This document shows positions 14,311-17,937 of a stretch of DNA of 17,937 nt, in pieces. The stretch lies in contig JAFZGK010000010.1 in the NCBI GenBank assembly GCA_017555445.1, forward strand, positions 1 to 17,937, read 5' to 3'. Below the pieces are notes generated by a model. It ran no database searches and was not told the DNA's origin. It saw nothing but the letters and a program-made list of their open reading frames with translations. The number at the start of each line of letters is the position of its first letter. The stretch's first letter is position 1. The position numbers and the translations under genes were made by a program. The DNA comes from Bacteroidales bacterium. Its GTDB lineage: Bacteria; Bacteroidota; Bacteroidia; Bacteroidales; UBA932.

Positions 14311-15549
14311 ATGAAGAATTTATATAAGATATTGATGACCATTGTCATCTCGTCAGTAGCTTTCGCGAGCTGTACTCAGAAGGAGGAACCGTTCTTTACA
14401 GCTACGGAAGATGACGCTCCAAGAATCCTGAATACAGATATTCCGGATTGGATTGACGGCCAGCCTCAGACTTTGCTTACGATTTCACGTGATGCAAATT
14501 TCGAATTCGAGGTCGTAGTCACCCCTGCTGATTACACTACAGTAGAGTGGTTCCTCGATGACGTGAAGATTGCTGAAGGCAAGACCATCAACACACCTGT
14601 TCTTGCCGGAACATGGACTGTCAAGATTGTAGCTACTACAACAAAGGGACTGAACACATCGCGCACAGCCATGCTGGTCGTGAATCCGCTTGAGGGAGAT
14701 CCTGTTGCCGGAAATGCAATTCTTGAGCGTCTTGTAGCTCCTGGAATGACAGCATCTCTGAGCGGTCAGAACATGGATAAGGTAGCCAAGGTCGTTATCG
14801 GCGGCACTGAGGCAAACGCAACATATGCAGATGGAGCTGTCACCTACACAGTCCCTGCAGGACTTGCTGCAGGAACTTACCAGCTTACTCTCAAGGACGC
14901 TGAGGGCACCGTGTATGGAGCAGGTTACACAACAGTATCCATGGCTTCTGTCGTAAGTTCAGCTGCCTTCACTGGTAAATCCGGAGCAGAACTCACACTT
15001 ACAGGTCTCAACCTTGACAGAGTTGCTTCAGTAACAGCTGGCGGACAGGCTTGTACAATCGTATCAAAGACAGGTGCAGAGCTCAAGATCAAGCTTCCTT
15101 CGCTTGAAGCAGGAGACCATACTATTACAGCTACGGACGCTGACGGCCAGGCAGTTAACTTCGTCAACGGCACTCAGATGCAGGAGTCAGCAGTAGTTAC
15201 CATCACAGCTGAAGACATTCTTTGGGAAGGTCATCATTATGTGTCATGGGACTTCGCTGACGGCGACCCTAACAAGACATTCTCTGCACTGGCACAGGAT
15301 TCAAAGGCATGGGCTCCAGGCAAGATCATCAGAGTGACATTGACACTTGATCCAGCTGCCGGCTACCATCAGGTTCAGTTCAACACAATGTGGTGGACAG
15401 AACTTCCTGGCACATTCAGAGGTGACTTCTTCAATGATATGGTAGCAGAATTCACATGGACACAGGAGATGTCTGACCTTGTAAATGCACAGGATGGATT
15501 CATCATCTGCGGACATGGCTTCTTTGTTGACAAGGTAACTATCGAGTAA
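14311..15549 (+). CDS. IPT/TIG-domain surface glycan-binding lipoprotein
   Basis: A 412-residue lipoprotein, signal ending FASC (Cys21). An Ig/PKD-like domain comes first (~45-128; VEWFLDDVKIAEGKT, GTWTVKIVATT). Two IPT/TIG-like repeats follow (~134-210 and ~214-290), each with the pattern G-x-L/N-hydrophobic-x-V-x-G-G. The C-terminal ~120 residues begin ITAEDILWEGHHYVSWDF and contain many Trp and Phe residues (TMWWTEL), like the carbohydrate-binding beta-sandwich of surface glycan-binding proteins. It would hold polysaccharide at the cell surface for the GH5 enzyme. It is the last gene of the operon, 17 bp after susD. I chose ATG 14311 over a GTG at 14302. The sequence-variable family makes ligand prediction unreliable. 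Confidence 0.85.
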   Translation: MKNLYKILMTIVISSVAFASCTQKEEPFFTATEDDAPRILNTDIPDWIDGQPQTLLTISRDANFEFEVVVTPADYTTVEWFLDDVKIAEGKTINTPVLAGTWTVKIVATTTKGLNTSRTAMLVVNPLEGDPVAGNAILERLVAPGMTASLSGQNMDKVAKVVIGGTEANATYADGAVTYTVPAGLAAGTYQLTLKDAEGTVYGAGYTTVSMASVVSSAAFTGKSGAELTLTGLNLDRVASVTAGGQACTIVSKTGAELKIKLPSLEAGDHTITATDADGQAVNFVNGTQMQESAVVTITAEDILWEGHHYVSWDFADGDPNKTFSALAQDSKAWAPGKIIRVTLTLDPAAGYHQVQFNTMWWTELPGTFRGDFFNDMVAEFTWTQEMSDLVNAQDGFIICGHGFFVDKVTIE

Positions 15550-15572
15550 GATAGTTCTTTCCATAAATGCGG

Positions 15573-15602
15573 ACGGCTTGACTGGGATTCCAGTCAAGCC
15601 GT
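15573..15602. terminator. Strong hairpin terminator between convergent operons
   Basis: A perfect 13-bp stem, ACGGCTTGACTGG (15573-15585) and its complement (15590-15602), with a GATT loop. It lies 23 bp after the last gene of the plus-strand operon and 33 bp from the end of the minus-strand N-acyltransferase gene. The T-run on either side is poor (TTCATATTT), but position and symmetry suit a bidirectional terminator. Confidence 0.8.
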
Positions 15603-15634
15603 TCATATTTCAGTTACTTCCGGTCTGATCGTAA

Positions 15635-16576
15635 TTACTCCTCCGGATTGTAATAAGATGCAATATATCTGTCGTACTTCTCCTTGTAGATGTCAGCGAC
15701 AGTGATGATCATTGCTGTGTCGTAGCAGTCTCCGAAATCAGGATCGAAGGTAGTGCCGAATGTCTTCATTGTCTCGGAAAGACCGATATAAGAATGGATG
15801 AGCGGTGGAATTGTGTCGCCCATCGACTTGACATAATTGTTCAGGATCTGATAGTTTTCCTTGTAGTTAGCTCCGATGAACATTTCCTCGAACATTGCGG
15901 CCTGCTCAGGTGTGCATGTTTCAGGATTCTTGGAAGTGATAAGCCCTTCCTTATCTCCGAAATATTTGTCAAGATAGTAGACCATCGCCTTGCGGCTGAG
16001 TTCAGGGCTTGAACTATAGATAGTCACCTTGCCTGAGAGATATTTTACAGTCGGATCAATAGCCACAAGTCCGCCGATGCCGTCCCAGAGATTGTCAAGG
16101 GCAAAAAGCGCCTTTCTTCCCATCTGGGCAGACTGATATTTCGGCTGAACGAATGCACGCGCCATCTCGATGCAATATGGGAAATACTCATCTATGAACT
16201 TCTGGGAGAAGTCGAAGAGATGCTCAGTATTCACATATGGCTGGCCGTTCTCATGGAACGATGCCATCGACCACTTGGTAAAACGATATCCGCCGATGAT
16301 CTCGTCAGCCTCCGGATTCCATACGACCAGCTGGAAGCATGCCTTGTCCTCAAGGTCGAAATGATCAAGGTCGCAGGATGTACCGCTACCACCTCCCACA
16401 GCTCGGAAAGACACCTCACGAAGGCGTCCGATCTCCTTAAGGACATTAGGAGCAGTCTCATTATTGACTACATAAATCTCATTGTTTCCTCTGTTTGTAT
16501 TACGAAGGAAAGTCTTCTCGTTAAGTTCGCTCTTGAGCAGAGCTACATCAATCGGATCTATAATTGGAGGTAACAT
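15635..16576 (-). CDS. glsB: OlsB/GlsB-like GNAT N-acyltransferase (glycine-lipid or related aminolipid synthesis)
   Basis: A 313-residue acyltransferase of the hemolysin/OlsB type. The GNAT core lies in residues ~48-215: LREVSFRAVGGGSG, the strand FQLVVWNPEADEIIGGYRFT (81-100), and the typical EMARAFVQPKYQ (137-148), which corresponds to the SR-x-CV-x-P block of OlsB. No signal peptide or membrane segment. In Bacteroides the GlsB/GlsA pair makes glycine lipids: GlsB N-acylates glycine with a 3-hydroxy fatty acid, and GlsA adds the second acyl chain. Here the two genes are adjacent with a 3-bp gap, PlsC-type gene first. The amino acid specificity (glycine, ornithine) is assumed from the lineage. 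The ATG at 16576 is the natural start. Confidence 0.8.
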   Translation of the reverse strand: MLPPIIDPIDVALLKSELNEKTFLRNTNRGNNEIYVVNNETAPNVLKEIGRLREVSFRAVGGGSGTSCDLDHFDLEDKACFQLVVWNPEADEIIGGYRFTKWSMASFHENGQPYVNTEHLFDFSQKFIDEYFPYCIEMARAFVQPKYQSAQMGRKALFALDNLWDGIGGLVAIDPTVKYLSGKVTIYSSSPELSRKAMVYYLDKYFGDKEGLITSKNPETCTPEQAAMFEEMFIGANYKENYQILNNYVKSMGDTIPPLIHSYIGLSETMKTFGTTFDPDFGDCYDTAMIITVADIYKEKYDRYIASYYNPEE

Positions 16577-16579
16577 AAA

Positions 16580-17422
16580 TTACATATTTGGGGAGCATCC
16601 GTTATCTGATGCCAGGTTCTTTACAATATTCTTCACATGGTCCGCCCACTGCAGATCTGTCTTTGTCTTATCGAATGTGCTGTATGGAATCGGCTGGCCG
16701 AACGTGATGATAAATTCATTTCCTTTCTGCTTGAACAGTTCATCCACAAGGAAGATCATTCCGAGGTTGAACTTCAACTTCAATGTACGGCTCAGCCAGC
16801 TGAGGAAGAAATACCACTTGGAATTATGTCCAGAGATATGCACAGGAACAACATCACGTTCATATTTTCGAGCCTGCGCCACAAACATCTTCTTCCATGG
16901 CATTTCGGTCACAACTCCTTTGATGGACTTTGCGCAAAGTCCCGCAGGAAAGACCAGCGTCTGCTGATCCGACTCGAACATTTTCGCAATATTATCTGCA
17001 ATCTCGCGTCCCTGCTTTCCGCCTACGCTCACCGGTATGAAGAATTCCTGAAGAGGCTTCATATTATAGAGCAGCTTATTCGAAGGGACCTTGAATCCCT
17101 CGCCATATATCCTTCTGAAAATCGAACCGATTATAAGAGCCTCCGGACCTCCCAGGGGATGGTTGCACGCGAACAGATATTTCTTGGAAAGATCGAGATT
17201 CTCTTCACCTCTGACTCTATATGTGATGCCCACATAATCCAGAGCTTCATCGAAGAAACCAACTCCTGCATAATGCTCCGACTTCATTATGCAGTCGTTT
17301 ATCTGCTTGAGATGGAGACGTCTTGCAAAGAACCGCTTGACGAAGCCAGGCAGTTTACGAGCCATCTTCGGCCCGAGAATTTCATTCAGGTCAAGGAGAT
17401 AATCAGTTCTTTCCTTTTGCAT
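16580..17422 (-). CDS. glsA: GlsA-like lysophospholipid (PlsC-type) acyltransferase
   Basis: A 280-residue acyltransferase. The family's first block reads CNHPLGGPEALI, with His88 and Glu94 in place of the usual His and Asp (spacing H-x5-E). Block III reads FPAGLCAKS (158-166) in place of FPEGTRS. A later VVPVHISGHNSKWYF block (191-205) is the usual hydrophobic Pro motif. It would O-acylate the lyso-aminolipid made by the downstream N-acyltransferase, at the inner membrane. The start overlaps the permease gene by 20 bp, and the end is 3 bp before the N-acyltransferase gene, so all three look cotranscribed. The symbol rests on this pairing rather than on a direct test; a general 1-acylglycerol-3-phosphate acyltransferase is the alternative. 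Confidence 0.78.
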   Translation of the reverse strand: MQKERTDYLLDLNEILGPKMARKLPGFVKRFFARRLHLKQINDCIMKSEHYAGVGFFDEALDYVGITYRVRGEENLDLSKKYLFACNHPLGGPEALIIGSIFRRIYGEGFKVPSNKLLYNMKPLQEFFIPVSVGGKQGREIADNIAKMFESDQQTLVFPAGLCAKSIKGVVTEMPWKKMFVAQARKYERDVVPVHISGHNSKWYFFLSWLSRTLKLKFNLGMIFLVDELFKQKGNEFIITFGQPIPYSTFDKTKTDLQWADHVKNIVKNLASDNGCSPNM

Positions 17423-17937
17423 AGTTCTTACGGATGGTAAAGTAGAAGATCACTCCTATGAGGATCCATACCAGGAGTACCACTCGGCTCTGGAAAGAAA
17501 GGTATCCGGGCATTCCAGGAATGATGAGAAGCGAAAGGAAGAAGAGAGAGAACAGACATCCTATGATGCCGATGACCGTATATTTCTTATCTCCTTTCTT
17601 ATATCCAATGATTGCAGCTGAAGCTGTCGTATAAGCGAATACTATTGCTGCTCCGACACTTGTCATATCCACGATCCAGAGCAGAATCTCTCTTCCGAAC
17701 CAAGGCGCGAAAAGACTCATCGCCATTGTGAAGAGGATGGCATTGACAGGTGTTCCATACTTCGGAGAAAGCTTCTCGAACCATTTTGGCATGCTGCCTT
17801 CATTTGCCATGGCATACATGAGTCTTGAAGTCGAGATATAGAACGCGTTCATACCTGATACTACAGCACAGAACATCGCTATACCAAGAACGATTATACC
17901 GGCAAGTCCCAAAGTATTCCTTACCACATATCCGGTA
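17403..17937 (-). CDS. APC-family amino acid permease, C-terminal part (5' end outside window)
   Basis: 177 residues of the C-terminal part are visible and the frame stays open to the right edge; the GTG at 17927 is internal. About five membrane segments are seen: LAGIIVLGIAMFCAVVSGMN, ILFTMAMSLFAPWF, IVFAYTTASAAII, TVIGIIGCLFSLFFLSLLII and VVLLVWILIGVIFYFTI. They are separated by the characteristic SRLMYAMANEGSMPKWF loop followed by KYGTPVNAIL, a signature of amino acid-polyamine-organocation (APC) permeases. A basic tail (RKNYAKGKN) ends the protein. The substrate is unknown. Its 3' end overlaps the GlsA-like gene by 20 bp, so it probably leads that operon. Confidence 0.85.
   Translation of the reverse strand, partial: TGYVVRNTLGLAGIIVLGIAMFCAVVSGMNAFYISTSRLMYAMANEGSMPKWFEKLSPKYGTPVNAILFTMAMSLFAPWFGREILLWIVDMTSVGAAIVFAYTTASAAIIGYKKGDKKYTVIGIIGCLFSLFFLSLLIIPGMPGYLSFQSRVVLLVWILIGVIFYFTIRKNYAKGKN

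Noticed and set aside
16637..17440. 267-codon plus-strand open frame opposite the GlsA-like gene
   Set aside because: The minus strand has recognisable acyltransferase blocks; the plus frame has no domain.

Overview
The window looks like chromosome of a Bacteroidales-type bacterium (gut or rumen Bacteroidota). The grounds are a SusC/SusD pair with a surface lipoprotein and a GH5 glycanase, TAnnTTTG-like -7 boxes, a BfmA/BtgA plus MobB-like mobilization module, a DUF3853-type protein, and a GlsA/GlsB-like acyltransferase pair. I cannot name a species.

Positions 1 to about 7063 are the right-hand part of an integrated mobilizable element (IME-like); its left end lies outside the window. Every gene in it reads on the minus strand. 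In transcription order these are a tyrosine recombinase (6849-5407), an AlbA_2/Schlafen-type ATP-binding regulator (5189-3519), an unrecognised 353-residue protein (3391-2330), a terminator-like hairpin, a DUF3853 helix-turn-helix protein (2165-1863), a hairpin-rich stretch that may hold oriT, BfmA/BtgA (1672-1268) and a MobB/DUF5712-like relaxase (1305 to the window edge). The right boundary is the 3' part of a tRNA with a CAT anticodon (7022-7063). It has no 5' half beside it and is followed by the tRNA's own terminator, so the intact tRNA should be at the unseen left end. Candidate recombinase arm-type repeats lie between the integrase and this junction.

The most unusual signal in the element is an 11-bp unit (ACTTGGGACAA and variants; TTG-N3-CAA dyad core) that recurs about 13 times between 2319 and 3890. 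It lies inside the AlbA_2 gene, between the two cargo genes, and at the 3' end of the 353-residue gene. It often has 11, 12 or 21 bp spacing, and inside the AlbA_2 gene one tandem block is read in three successive frames.

Positions 7064-7365 hold no convincing gene. They contain a large nested palindrome (7103-7225) and a short tandem repeat. A small outer-membrane beta-barrel protein (7965-7366, minus) is divergent from a compact polysaccharide utilization operon on the plus strand: GH5 lipoprotein, SusC, SusD and an IPT/TIG-domain glycan-binding lipoprotein. The gaps are 23, 15 and 17 bp, and a strong hairpin terminator ends it at 15573-15602. A perfect 16-bp palindrome lies just upstream of the putative -7 box. 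The lipoproteins would bind glycan, GH5 would cut it at the surface, and SusC/SusD would import the oligosaccharides. The GH5 type suggests a beta-1,4-glucan or related hemicellulose, which is an inference.

On the minus strand, converging on this operon, are an APC-family permease (cut by the right edge), a PlsC-type acyltransferase (GlsA-like) and an OlsB/GlsB-like N-acyltransferase. The last two are probably the glycine-lipid biosynthesis pair.
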